Shown piece after piece: positions 26,265-34,689 of a stretch of DNA of 64,000 nucleotides. Below the pieces are notes generated by a model. That model had not been told where the DNA came from. It was given only the letters and a program-made list of their open reading frames with translations, and searched no databases. The DNA lies in contig NZ_JAODIM010000043.1 of NCBI RefSeq assembly GCF_025527015.1, forward strand, positions 1,452,879 to 1,516,878, given 5' to 3'. How positions within the stretch are numbered: the first letter of the stretch is position 1; each line of letters opens with the position of its first letter. Origin of the DNA: Winslowiella arboricola. Lineage in GTDB: Bacteria > Pseudomonadota > Gammaproteobacteria > Enterobacterales > Enterobacteriaceae. Made by a program: the position numbers and the translations under genes.

Positions 26265-28562
26265 TCACAGATAAGTAAACTCGGCATTTTGCGTTTTGGC
26301 GGAATCCAGTCCAATCATCACGCTAAATTTACCCGACTCGGCAACCTGCTGCATACGTGCGTTCCAGAACGTCAAAGCTTCGACATCAATTGGGAAGCTC
26401 ACGGTTTGTGATTCGCCCGCTTTCAGCATAATGCGTTTAAAGCCTTTCAGCTCCTTCACCGGGCGGCTGATACTGGCCACCTGGTCGCGCAGATACATCT
26501 GCACCACCGTCGCACCGTCGCGATCGCCGGTATTAGTGACCGTTACGCTGGCAGTAACCTTGCCATTACGCGGCATGGTGGTAGCTGACATTTTTACCGG
26601 CGACACATCAAAGCTGGTGTAGCTGAGGCCGTAACCAAACGGGAACAGCGGACCATTTGCCGCATCATAGTAATGCGAAGTGTATTTATTCGGTTTCTGC
26701 GCATTATACGGACGGCCGGTATTCAGATGGTTGTAATAGATGGGGATCTGTCCCACCGAACGCGGGAAGGACATCGGCAACTTACCTGACGGATTGTAAT
26801 CGCCAAACAGCACATCGGCGATCGCATTACCGCCTTCCGTGCCGCTAAACCAGGTTTCCAGCAGCGCATCGGACTGCTGATGCTCTTTCACCAGCGCCAG
26901 CGGACGACCATTCATCAGCACGATCACCAGCGGCTTACCGGTGGCTTTAAGTGCATCCAGCAACTTCAGCTGGCTCGGTGGAATAGTGATATCGCTGCGG
27001 CTGGATGCTTCATGCGCCATCCCGCGCGCCTCACCCACCGCCACCACCAGCACATCAGCTTTCTGCGCGGTGGCTACCGCTTCATCCAGCATCTGCTGTG
27101 CGCTGCGCGACTCATCCTGCACGGCATTTTCATACAGATTAAGGAAATCTTTAATCCCCTGATTGTCGGTGACATTCGCCCCTTTGGCATACAGTAGCGT
27201 CGCCTTACCGGCGACGGCATTTTCCATCCCCTGACGCAACGTGACGGCCTGGGCCGCGACCGCCGCCGCCGACCAGCTGCCGATCATATCGAGCTGGCTG
27301 TCTGCCAGTGGGCCAATTAGCGCAATCGTGCCCGATTTTTTCAGCGGCAGTGTTTCCAGACGGTTTTTCAGCAGCACGATACCTTTGCGCGCCACATCGC
27401 GCGCTTCACTACGATGCAGGCGGCTTTCGGCATTAGTATCCACTGGATCGCTGCCCTTCGGCCCTAAATGGCTGTAGGGATCGTTAAACAGTCCCATATC
27501 GTACTTAACATTCAGCACATGACGAGTAGCATCATCAATTTCCTGCTCGCTAACCTCGCCACTTTTTACCAGGCCCGGCAGATATTTGCTGTAGTACTCG
27601 TCGCTCATGCTCATATTGACGCCGGACTTGATCGCCACCCGCACTGCATCGCGCGGATCGCTGGCGACGCCATGGTTAATCAGCTCTTTAATCGCACCAT
27701 GATCGCTGATGGTAATACCTTTAAATTTCCAGTCATCACGCAAAACATCTTTCAGCAGCCAGCTGTCGGAGGTGGCGGGCACGCCATTGACCGAGTTCAG
27801 CGCCACCATTACACCACCGCTGCCCGCATCCAGCGCCGCTTTATACGGCGGCAGATAATCCTGGAACAGCCGCTGCGGACTCATATCAACCGTGTTGTAT
27901 TCACGACCACCTTCCACCGCGCCATAGGCTGCGAAGTGTTTTACGCTGGTCATCACCGAGTAGCGATCTGCCGGACTTTTACCCTGCATCGACTCTACCA
28001 GGGTACGGCCCATGGCGGAAGTGAGAAAAGTATCTTCACCAAAGCCCTCCGATACCCGGCCCCAGCGCGGCTCGCGGGTGACATCCACCATCGGCGCCCA
28101 GGTCATATTCAGGCCATCGTCGGCCGCTTCATACGCTGAAATCCGTCCGACCTGCGCCACCGCATCCAGATCCCAGCTGGCGGCCAGTCCTAACGGAATC
28201 GGGAACGCGGTACGCTGCCCGTGTATCACATCGTAAGCGAAAAACAGGGGGATTTTCAGGCGGCTGAGTTGCATAACCTGATCCTGCATGGCGCGAATAT
28301 CCTGGCGGGTCACGGTATTAAAGATGGCGCCCACCTGTTCATGCTGAATCATGTCGCGGATCACCTCTTTGGTGACCACCGGACCGACGGTAATCAGCCG
28401 CAACTGACCGATCTTCTCGTCGAGGGTCATTTTTTTCAGCAAATCGGTGACAAAGGCGTCTCGTGCTTCAGGGGTTAACGGATGTTGGCCAAAGAGCTCA
28501 TCGGCAAAAGCTGGCTGCATCGCCAGTGTGACAGCAAGGCTGACAGAGTAAATCCATTTCAT
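26265..28562 (-). CDS. bglX: BglX, periplasmic beta-glucosidase (GH3)
   Basis: 765 residues from ATG 28562. The signal peptide is MKWIYSVSL...AFA, with the mature protein starting DELFG. A GH3 N-terminal barrel, alpha/beta sandwich and C-terminal fibronectin-III-like domain follow. The nucleophile is D287 in ITISDHGA, the same number as in E. coli BglX. It hydrolyses terminal beta-glucosyl residues in the periplasm. The bglX-dld-pbpG order is that of E. coli, but here the MgtC-family gene separates bglX from dld. Confidence 0.97.
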   Translation of the reverse strand: MKWIYSVSLAVTLAMQPAFADELFGQHPLTPEARDAFVTDLLKKMTLDEKIGQLRLITVGPVVTKEVIRDMIQHEQVGAIFNTVTRQDIRAMQDQVMQLSRLKIPLFFAYDVIHGQRTAFPIPLGLAASWDLDAVAQVGRISAYEAADDGLNMTWAPMVDVTREPRWGRVSEGFGEDTFLTSAMGRTLVESMQGKSPADRYSVMTSVKHFAAYGAVEGGREYNTVDMSPQRLFQDYLPPYKAALDAGSGGVMVALNSVNGVPATSDSWLLKDVLRDDWKFKGITISDHGAIKELINHGVASDPRDAVRVAIKSGVNMSMSDEYYSKYLPGLVKSGEVSEQEIDDATRHVLNVKYDMGLFNDPYSHLGPKGSDPVDTNAESRLHRSEARDVARKGIVLLKNRLETLPLKKSGTIALIGPLADSQLDMIGSWSAAAVAAQAVTLRQGMENAVAGKATLLYAKGANVTDNQGIKDFLNLYENAVQDESRSAQQMLDEAVATAQKADVLVVAVGEARGMAHEASSRSDITIPPSQLKLLDALKATGKPLVIVLMNGRPLALVKEHQQSDALLETWFSGTEGGNAIADVLFGDYNPSGKLPMSFPRSVGQIPIYYNHLNTGRPYNAQKPNKYTSHYYDAANGPLFPFGYGLSYTSFDVSPVKMSATTMPRNGKVTASVTVTNTGDRDGATVVQMYLRDQVASISRPVKELKGFKRIMLKAGESQTVSFPIDVEALTFWNARMQQVAESGKFSVMIGLDSAKTQNAEFTYL

Positions 28563-28748
28563 CAGATTGGCTTCTCTTAAGTAACTGCGCAATAACGATT
28601 TATTGTTTCACTACACGGTAGTGATAGTTGCAGTGTGCCATAAGTTAGCGCTCTGCACCCGTTAACAAACCACCACCATCGGGAAAAATCGCCTGAAAAT
28701 TCATGGCTTACTTCAATGCTAGCGGCAGAATCTTTATTTGGCGATAGC

Positions 28749-28765
28749 TTAACCGTGATTAAACC
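28749..28765 (-). promoter_or_regulatory. possible PhoP box (reverse orientation)
   Basis: Read on the minus strand, GGTTTA-ATCAC-GGTTAA fits the PhoP direct repeat (T/G)GTTTA-N5-(T/G)GTTTA with one mismatch in the second half. It lies 39 bp upstream of the -10 of the MgtC-family leader promoter. PhoP controls mgtC genes in enteric bacteria, so the match is meaningful, but orientation and distance are not the classic ones. Confidence 0.45.
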
Positions 28766-28781
28766 AACCGCCAGCTCACAA

Positions 28782-28810
28782 TTTACAGCCTGAAAATTAC
28801 CCCTTATAGT
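28782..28810 (+). promoter_or_regulatory. sigma-70 promoter of the mgtC-family leader
   Basis: -35 TTTACA (28782-28787), 17-bp spacer, -10 TATAGT (28805-28810). Transcription would begin near 28817, only a few bases before the leader ORF. The remainder of 28563-28781 holds the bglX promoter region; nothing else was seen there. Confidence 0.65.
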
Positions 28811-28824
28811 CCCGGCAAATTTTT

Positions 28825-28965
28825 ATGGAGAAACTCATTGGACACGCAAAGTCGTCATTACATCTCCACGGCAATCTGACGTCTCTCCTGTTTCGTTGCT
28901 TGCCGTACTCCACGGCGGGCAAGGCACTCACCCCGATTTTTTCGCTGATGCTACCCGTTGATTAA
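28825..28965 (+). CDS. possible 46-residue leader peptide upstream of the MgtC-family gene
   Basis: An ATG ORF of 46 codons (MEKLIGHAKS...IFSLMLPVD) starts about 8 nt after the predicted transcription start and ends 43 nt before the MgtC-family start. It has no clear Shine-Dalgarno. A stem of TTGCTTGCCG with CGGCGGGCAA (28896-28922) lies within it, and a CCTGGCG/CGCCGGG hairpin (28972-28990) follows its stop. Salmonella mgtCBR and mgtA have regulatory leader ORFs. I do not recognise this peptide, so it could be spurious. Confidence 0.4.
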   Translation: MEKLIGHAKSSLHLHGNLTSLLFRCLPYSTAGKALTPIFSLMLPVD

Positions 28966-29008
28966 TCATTGCCTGGCGTTCTGCGCCGGGAAAATACGGG
29001 TCGTTATC

Positions 29009-29704
29009 ATGGCATGGTCTCCTTTTATCGTGCATCTGGCGCTGGCGGTTCTGCTCGGCGCTGTAATCGGTGCAGAGCGTCAGTGGCGGCAACGGATGGC
29101 AGGTCTGCGCACCAATGCGCTGGTCGCTACCGGGGCAGCAATTTTTATTTTAAGTTCCGCCAGCACCTCGCCGGAAAGCCCCGGGCGAATTGCCGCGCAG
29201 GTGGTTTCCGGTATTGGCTTTCTCGGCGCGGGCGTGATTATGCGTCAGGGGATGAGCATCAGTGGACTGAATACCGCGGCCACGCTGTGGTGTTCCGCCG
29301 CAGTGGGCGTGCTGTGCGGGCTGGGGCAATTTGCCAATGCCAGCGCCGCGACGCTGGTGCTGCTGTGCGCGAATATTCTGCTGCGTGAAGCCGCGCAGCG
29401 CATTAATCTGCAACCAAAGACGCCGGAACTGGACATCGAGCAGTGTTATTGCATTCAGATCACCTGTGGCGCCGAAGATGAAATTCTGGTGCGCACCCTG
29501 ATTCTGCAGGCGATTAACGGCATGGCGTTGCGCCTGCAGTCACTGTGCAGCGCGGATATCGCCCGCCCCGGCCAGCTGGAAGTCAGCGCCAGGATTCTGG
29601 CGTTTCCGCATGCCCAGCGCGAACTGGAAAATATTGTTTGCCGCATCAGCCTGGAGAAAAGCGTCAGTGCGGTGCACTGGCGAGTGGCAGAGAGTTCAGT
29701 GTAG
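29009..29704 (+). CDS. MgtC/SapB-family inner-membrane protein
   Basis: 231 residues from ATG 29009. The N-terminal ~140 residues hold four or five transmembrane helices with the family motif LLGAVIGAERQWRQRMAGLRT and the GIGFLGAGVIMRQG segment. The C-terminal ~85 residues form a soluble ACT-like domain. Relatives include MgtC, which protects against low magnesium and modulates F1Fo ATP synthase in Salmonella, and YhiD of E. coli. The ribosome site is weak, and an upstream TTG start at 28958 is less likely. Confidence 0.88.
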   Translation: MAWSPFIVHLALAVLLGAVIGAERQWRQRMAGLRTNALVATGAAIFILSSASTSPESPGRIAAQVVSGIGFLGAGVIMRQGMSISGLNTAATLWCSAAVGVLCGLGQFANASAATLVLLCANILLREAAQRINLQPKTPELDIEQCYCIQITCGAEDEILVRTLILQAINGMALRLQSLCSADIARPGQLEVSARILAFPHAQRELENIVCRISLEKSVSAVHWRVAESSV

Positions 29705-29724
29705 CGGCATGCGTATCATTGGCA

Positions 29725-29784
29725 CGGGCGGCGATAACACCGCCCCTACGCTGATCTGATGCAGGAGCGGCGTTATCGTTGCCC
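29725..29784. repeat. BIME/REP-like palindrome between the mgtC-family gene and dld
   Basis: GGGCGGCGATAAC (29726-29738) faces GTTATCGTTGCCC (29772-29784), forming a 60-bp imperfect palindrome with a nested CGCCCCTAC. The same left arm occurs in the tandem repeat at the right end of the window (63786-64000), so this is a dispersed genomic repeat family. Confidence 0.7.
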
Positions 29785-29841
29785 TTTCCCATAATGAACA
29801 CCAGGGTCTGCTACAGTATTATCGAGAGATAAAACAGGACA

Positions 29842-31584
29842 ATGGATATGCAACCCTCTGAAACCGACAGCAATAAAACCCTGATTAGCGAGTTTGCCCG
29901 CATCGTTGGCCGCGGCCATCTGTTAACCGACCCGGCGAAAACCGAACGTTATCGCAAAGGCTTCCGTTCGGGCCAGGGCGAGGCGCTGGCGGTGATTTTC
30001 CCTGGTTCGTTATCCGAACTGTGGCGCGTGCTGAAAATCGCTGTCGCCGCCGATAAAATTATTCTGATGCAGGCGGCGAATACCGGTCTTACCGAAGGTT
30101 CGACGCCAAACGGTAACGACTATCAGCGTGACATCGTGATTATCAGCACCCTGCGGATGGATAAGATTCAGTTAATCGACAGCGGTAAACAGGTGCTGGC
30201 CTTTCCGGGCAGCACCCTGTACCAGCTGGAGAAAGTGCTGAAACCGCTGGGACGTGAACCCCATTCGGTGATTGGTTCTTCCTGTATTGGCGCTTCGGTA
30301 ATGGGCGGCATCTGTAATAACTCCGGCGGTTCACTGGTGAAACGCGGCCCGGCATATACTGAGATGGCGCTGTATGCGCAGATTACGGCACAAGGTGAAC
30401 TACAGCTGGTCAATCATCTGGGCATCGATCTTGGCGTCACGCCTGAGCAGATCCTTGGCCGCCTTGATGATGAAAACTGGCGCGCCAGCGATGTATTGCA
30501 TGACCAGCGCCACGCCTCAGACAACGATTATGCTGCGCGGGTGCGCGATGTCGAAGCGGATACACCGTCGCGTTTTAACGCTGATGCACGCCGTCTGTTT
30601 GAAGCCTCGGGTTGCGCTGGCAAGCTGGCGGTATTTGCCGTCCGCCTCGATACCTTTGTCGCCGAAAGCGCGCAGCAGGTGTTCTATATCGGCACCAACC
30701 ATACAGCGGTGCTTGATGATTTGCGCCGACATATGCTGGCGAACTTCACTCACTTGCCGGTGGCCGGCGAATATATGCATCGCGATATTTTTGATATCGC
30801 CGAAGTGTATGGCAAAGATACCTTTGTCATGATCGACAAGCTGGGCACCGATAAAATGCCGCTGTTCTTCACCCTGAAGGGACGCGCTGACGCCCTGCTT
30901 AGTCGCCTGTCATTTATCAAGCCCAACGCTATCGATCGTCTGCTGCAAAAAGTCAGTTCGCTGTTGCCGTCCCATCTGCCGCAGCGCCTGAAGCAGTACC
31001 GCGACCGTTTTGAGCATCATCTGATGCTCAAGATGTCTGGTGCAGGCATCCAGGAAGCGCGCGACTTTTTAAAACACTACTTTACGCAGGCCGATGGCGA
31101 CTTCTTTGAGTGCGATCCTCAGGAAGGCGCTAAAGCGTTTCTGCATCGTTTTGCCGCCGCTGGCGCCGCCGTGCGCTATCACGCGGTACATCATCAGGAA
31201 GTGGAAGATATTCTGGCGCTGGATATTGCGCTGCGTCGCAACGATCGACAGTGGTTTGAGCAACTCCCGGCAGAATTTGACGATGCACTGGTGCACCGGC
31301 TCTACTATGGCCACTTCCTGTGCCATGTCTTCCATCAGGATTACATTGTGAAGAAAGGAGCAGATGTGCATGCGCTGAAGGAGAAGATGCTGGCGTTGCT
31401 GGCGGCGCGCGGCGCGGAATATCCGGCGGAGCATAACGTTGGCCATCTGTACAAAGCGAAGCCGCAGCTAAAAGCCTTTTATCGCCAGCTGGATCCCACC
31501 AACAGTTTTAACCCCGGCATTGGTAAAACCAGCAAAGTGAAAAACTGGGCGGATTGCGGCTGCGGCGATTCGCATCGGCAATAA
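29842..31584 (+). CDS. dld: Dld, quinone-dependent D-lactate dehydrogenase
   Basis: 580 residues (E. coli Dld 571). The FAD-binding PCMH-type domain is near the N-terminus (ILMQAANTGLTEGSTPNGND, IGSSCIGASVMGGICNNSGG). The C-terminal D-lactate dehydrogenase membrane-binding region ends GKTSKVKNWADCGCGDSHRQ. It oxidises D-lactate to pyruvate and passes electrons to quinone at the inner-membrane face. A GGA-type ribosome site lies before the ATG at 29842. Confidence 0.97.
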   Translation: MDMQPSETDSNKTLISEFARIVGRGHLLTDPAKTERYRKGFRSGQGEALAVIFPGSLSELWRVLKIAVAADKIILMQAANTGLTEGSTPNGNDYQRDIVIISTLRMDKIQLIDSGKQVLAFPGSTLYQLEKVLKPLGREPHSVIGSSCIGASVMGGICNNSGGSLVKRGPAYTEMALYAQITAQGELQLVNHLGIDLGVTPEQILGRLDDENWRASDVLHDQRHASDNDYAARVRDVEADTPSRFNADARRLFEASGCAGKLAVFAVRLDTFVAESAQQVFYIGTNHTAVLDDLRRHMLANFTHLPVAGEYMHRDIFDIAEVYGKDTFVMIDKLGTDKMPLFFTLKGRADALLSRLSFIKPNAIDRLLQKVSSLLPSHLPQRLKQYRDRFEHHLMLKMSGAGIQEARDFLKHYFTQADGDFFECDPQEGAKAFLHRFAAAGAAVRYHAVHHQEVEDILALDIALRRNDRQWFEQLPAEFDDALVHRLYYGHFLCHVFHQDYIVKKGADVHALKEKMLALLAARGAEYPAEHNVGHLYKAKPQLKAFYRQLDPTNSFNPGIGKTSKVKNWADCGCGDSHRQ

Positions 31585-31593
31585 ATGCACGTT

Positions 31594-31638
31594 CCAGGCC
31601 CGGTTAATTTGCCCTGCGCTTCGTTAAACCGGGCCTGG
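31594..31638. terminator. long hairpin between dld and the MarR-GNAT gene
   Basis: CCAGGCCCGGTT (31594-31605) pairs perfectly with AACCGGGCCTGG (31627-31638). It lies between convergent stops and can end both transcripts. Confidence 0.8.
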
Positions 31639-31654
31639 CAGGTTATCGCATTCG

Positions 31655-32608
31655 CTAAGAAGCGTTATTCTGTCTGCTGAACTGCTGTTCCGTCATCATT
31701 TTGCCCCACTGCTCACCCTGCCACTCTTTGAAAAGCGTAAACCCGAACGACTCATACAGGCGACGTGCTGCATCGAGACCACTGAAGGTCCAGAGCTGGA
31801 CACCAGTAAACTTACGCTGGTCACAAAATGCGATAGCTTCACTCAGCAGTCTTCTGCCAATCCCCGTTCCGCGGCAGTCATCATCGAGAATAAACCAGCG
31901 CAAATGAGCTTGATTATTTCCTAAGTCTTCCCCATCGATAGCCACAGAACCGACAATTTTGCCGTCGCGCACAGCCAGCCAGACCTGGTTGCATTCGTTA
32001 TCCAGGCGACCGGAAAACTCCGCAAGTCCGCTGGCGACTTTCTCTTCGAAGAAATGCCCGAAATGATAATGGTTTGCATAGTATTCCCCATGCATTGCCG
32101 TAATTCTGCCGATCATGCCAGGCAAGTAGCCGGTAATAATATCAAGGGTTCGTTGTTCAGGAGGATCGTCGCCATGACGGCAGCGCTCAAGTGCATGGGC
32201 ATACGCCGAAAGCCCCTGAGCAACCGTTTGTTGTTGTATTAAGTCAAGATGCCCTAACGCGTTGATAACCCGCATGGAAGCGTATTCATTGATCCTGCTG
32301 ACAGTATCCACACCCTTTGCCGTCAGCCTGAGTTGTTTAAATCGCGCATCTTCACTGGACTGAGTTTCCAACAGCTCACCGGCGGCCAGTAGCCTGGAAA
32401 GCATCCGACTGACAGTGGATTTTTCCAGCCCCAGCACCTGCACCAGCTGCGCTGCGGTCATTGCCTCCCGATGTTCGATTTCAAGCAGGCTATGGACTGC
32501 GGAAGGGGAATACGCTGTTGCCGCCAGTGTTGAATGCATAAATCCAAGCTCGCGAACCATCAGACGTGAAGATGAGCGAATTTTTTCGATTAAAGGGTGA
32601 CTGGGCAT
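31655..32608 (-). CDS. MarR-type regulator fused to a GNAT acetyltransferase
   Basis: 317 residues. The N-terminal ~145 form a MarR winged helix (TAAQLVQVLGLEKSTVSRML, SRLLAAGELLETQ). The C-terminal ~150 form a GNAT domain with acetyl-CoA loop RGTGIGRRLLSEAI and LDAARRLYESFGF. Such bifunctional HTH/GNAT proteins are common in proteobacteria; substrates are unknown. It lies in the stretch between dld and pbpG, which are neighbours in E. coli, so it belongs to inserted accessory DNA. Confidence 0.92.
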   Translation of the reverse strand: MPSHPLIEKIRSSSRLMVRELGFMHSTLAATAYSPSAVHSLLEIEHREAMTAAQLVQVLGLEKSTVSRMLSRLLAAGELLETQSSEDARFKQLRLTAKGVDTVSRINEYASMRVINALGHLDLIQQQTVAQGLSAYAHALERCRHGDDPPEQRTLDIITGYLPGMIGRITAMHGEYYANHYHFGHFFEEKVASGLAEFSGRLDNECNQVWLAVRDGKIVGSVAIDGEDLGNNQAHLRWFILDDDCRGTGIGRRLLSEAIAFCDQRKFTGVQLWTFSGLDAARRLYESFGFTLFKEWQGEQWGKMMTEQQFSRQNNAS

Positions 32609-32726
32609 CGGGGCTGACCAAAGAAATTAATAGTTGCACTATACAACCACCTTCAGAATCCAGCTGTCAACTTCCTCGCGTATAAATATGGCAATCGCTT
32701 CTGGCAGCTAACAGGTTTGCCGCCGC

Positions 32727-32750
32727 TAATGAGTGATATAGGTTACCAAT
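32727..32750 (+). promoter_or_regulatory. operator repeat 1 of the HipA-type operon
   Basis: TAATGAGTGATATAGGTTAC plus CAAT. It shares 18 of 20 leading bases with the repeat at 32768-32790, in the same orientation with a 41-bp period (about four helical turns), so bound dimers would sit on the same face of the DNA. Confidence 0.65.
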
Positions 32751-32767
32751 AAAACACAAAACCCAAA

Positions 32768-32790
32768 TAATGAGTGCTAAAGGTTACAAT
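32768..32790 (+). promoter_or_regulatory. operator repeat 2 of the HipA-type operon
   Basis: TAATGAGTGCTAAAGGTTAC plus AAT, ending two bases upstream of the -35 hexamer. A protein here could contact or block RNA polymerase. Confidence 0.65.
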
Positions 32791-32792
32791 AA

Positions 32793-32821
32793 TTGAGATT
32801 TCACTGTTTAACGTGTAGTAT
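32793..32821 (+). promoter_or_regulatory. promoter of the HipA-type operon with overlapping inverted site
   Basis: -35 TTGAGA (32793-32798), 17-bp spacer, -10 TAGTAT (32816-32821). The sequence TATATCACTCA at 32819-32829 is the exact reverse complement of the first 11 bases of the core of repeat 1 (TGAGTGATATA) and covers the -10 and start point. Autorepression by the antitoxin is the natural reading (inference). Confidence 0.65.
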
Positions 32822-32849
32822 ATCACTCACAAACAAGTGGGGGATTAAT

Positions 32850-34199
32850 ATGGAATCTTTAACACTGCAAGCTTTCCTGAGCAATCAATGGGTTGATATT
32901 GCTTATATTACTTTTCCCGATAGTGATATTAATTCTTATCTGGTTAGCGAATTAGAGTATCAATCTGACTATGCGATTGAAAATCTTGATCGCGATGATA
33001 ATCATGCCGTGTCGCTCAATCATCCCGTATCGCTGTTCTTTGAAGATAACGGACAGCCCGGCTGGCTGAGGTTCCTTGATGACATCATTCCCAGCGGTGC
33101 CAGCAAACGCTACTGGGAAAATTATCTGGATCTTGCGGGGTTAACCGCAGATCAAAAAAGCTTTGTGTTGCTAAAACATGGCACCATTTCCCCGGTCGGC
33201 AATTTACGTATCAAAGAATCGTTACCTGAGTACTATCCTCTGGCCGAAACGCTGTTTTTTACGGTTGATGACGTTAAAAACAGAGCGGGTGACTTTCTGG
33301 ATTATGCCCAGCAGCGAGGCGCTACCGCAGGTGGTGCAACAGGAGCAGGTGGGGAAGCACCGAAACTGCTGCTACGTTGCAGTCAGGATCAACGTATCTG
33401 GATCGACACCTGGCAAAATGATTTAACTAATCGCGATATCCATTATTTAGTCAAATATCCACGCGGATCAAGGAGTGAAGTCGACTGTAATATTTTAAGG
33501 GCTGAATTCCATTACTACCATGAACTGGAAACAATGGGATTTGATACCATCCCGACCCGACATATGCGCCTTGAGGAAGGTTTAAATTATCCTTCCTTGT
33601 GGCTGCCCAGATTTGATATCGCTTTTGTGGCTCAAAACCAGGTTAAACGGTTTGGCATGGAATCCGTCTATTCGTTATTGAAAAAATCCCCTGGCGTCAC
33701 CCTGTACCATGAGGAGACGATTAGAGCGCTGATCGATAAAATCACTCACAGCAATATGGTCACCGGCGAGGGGTTTCATTTTGATATTGCAGCATTTGTT
33801 ATCGAGTGGGTGCGGCGGGATTTATTGAATATTATTTTCGGCAACAGCGATAACCATGGACGAAACACCTCGTTTATTAAAGACGAACAAAGTATCAGGC
33901 TCGCGCCAATCTACGACTTCGCCCCCATGAAGGCCGATCCGGAAGGCATCGCCAGAACCACTAAATGGGTGCCCCCGTTAGAAATTGGTGGTGAGTATGA
34001 TTTTGCTGGTATTGCCGGGGCACTTGCCGATCTGGTCCCTGCGGATAAATTATTGCAAGCACTGAAAGTGACCGCTCAGCAATTAGTTAAGCTCAAGCAG
34101 CGGCTGCAGGCCAGAGGCGTTCCAGAGCAAATTCTTGAAATGCCCGCAATAAACCTTAATTTTATTGCTGAAAAATTAACCCGGTGGAATTTACTATGA
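32850..34199 (+). CDS. HipA-family serine/threonine kinase toxin
   Basis: 449 residues from ATG 32850 (ribosome site GTGGGGGA upstream). HipA kinase features are a glycine-rich loop RGATAGGATGAGGEAPK (157-172), the catalytic segment GNSDNHGRN with D334 and H336, and the metal-binding aspartate in APIYDFAPM (D356). HipA toxins phosphorylate aminoacyl-tRNA synthetases (GltX in E. coli), causing growth arrest; the target here is unknown. It overlaps the antitoxin gene by ATGA. It is upstream of the antitoxin, the reverse of E. coli hipBA, and the region is visibly more AT-rich than its surroundings. Confidence 0.9.
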   Translation: MESLTLQAFLSNQWVDIAYITFPDSDINSYLVSELEYQSDYAIENLDRDDNHAVSLNHPVSLFFEDNGQPGWLRFLDDIIPSGASKRYWENYLDLAGLTADQKSFVLLKHGTISPVGNLRIKESLPEYYPLAETLFFTVDDVKNRAGDFLDYAQQRGATAGGATGAGGEAPKLLLRCSQDQRIWIDTWQNDLTNRDIHYLVKYPRGSRSEVDCNILRAEFHYYHELETMGFDTIPTRHMRLEEGLNYPSLWLPRFDIAFVAQNQVKRFGMESVYSLLKKSPGVTLYHEETIRALIDKITHSNMVTGEGFHFDIAAFVIEWVRRDLLNIIFGNSDNHGRNTSFIKDEQSIRLAPIYDFAPMKADPEGIARTTKWVPPLEIGGEYDFAGIAGALADLVPADKLLQALKVTAQQLVKLKQRLQARGVPEQILEMPAINLNFIAEKLTRWNLL

Positions 34200-34684
34200 A
34201 AGACCGCGCCGCCGACTCGGCAAGAGACACAATTAACAGAATCAGAGCAAAACAAAATAGTGTGAAGCAAAGTGCTGGCACAGTGAACGCGACAACATCC
34301 AGAACCGATATTCCCTCTGCTAAAAAAAGCGTTTCACGCCAGAGGGCGTCTGGTCTTTCGCAGGCGATTACTGTTGATGGCCGCAATACCGCCAGGCTGG
34401 CGATCATTAAAGCGTTACTACTTGGAGAGATGACCCAGGGAGAGGCGCTAAAAACCCTGAGAATAGATGTGTTGGGATTGAAACAGGAGTCTTTTGCCAG
34501 ACTGGTGTCGGTATCACGCAAAACGCTGTCTGAAGTAGAAAACGATAAAGGAAATTATACTTCAGATATCATCAACAAATTATTCAAACCTTTTGGCCTG
34601 CAGGTTGGTTTAGTGCCAACTTCCCGCCATATGCTGGCGACCCTGTTTACAGAGCAGGGGCATATCGATGCCCCTGCTCTGTAA
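34196..34684 (+). CDS. HTH antitoxin with long N-terminal extension
   Basis: 162 residues. An XRE helix-turn-helix lies at about 96-140 (LKQESFARLVSVSRKTLSEV), followed by NKLFKPFGLQVGLVP, typical of HipB-like antitoxins. The first ~60 residues are polar, basic and probably disordered (MKDRAADSARDTIN...), unlike the compact HipB of E. coli (88 residues). The start is set by the ATGA overlap with the toxin stop. It is expected to neutralise the kinase and bind the repeats upstream of the operon. Confidence 0.87.
   Translation: MKDRAADSARDTINRIRAKQNSVKQSAGTVNATTSRTDIPSAKKSVSRQRASGLSQAITVDGRNTARLAIIKALLLGEMTQGEALKTLRIDVLGLKQESFARLVSVSRKTLSEVENDKGNYTSDIINKLFKPFGLQVGLVPTSRHMLATLFTEQGHIDAPAL
34651..34680 (+). 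terminator. hairpin encoded within the antitoxin's last codons
   Basis: AGAGCAGGGGCA (34651-34662) and TGCCCCTGCTCT (34669-34680) form a perfect 12-bp stem with a 6-nt loop, ending two bases before the stop codon finishes. The last residues EQGHIDAPAL are therefore coded by the hairpin. There is no T run, and it also ends the converging MscS-like gene. Confidence 0.75.
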
Positions 34685-34689
34685 CCGAT

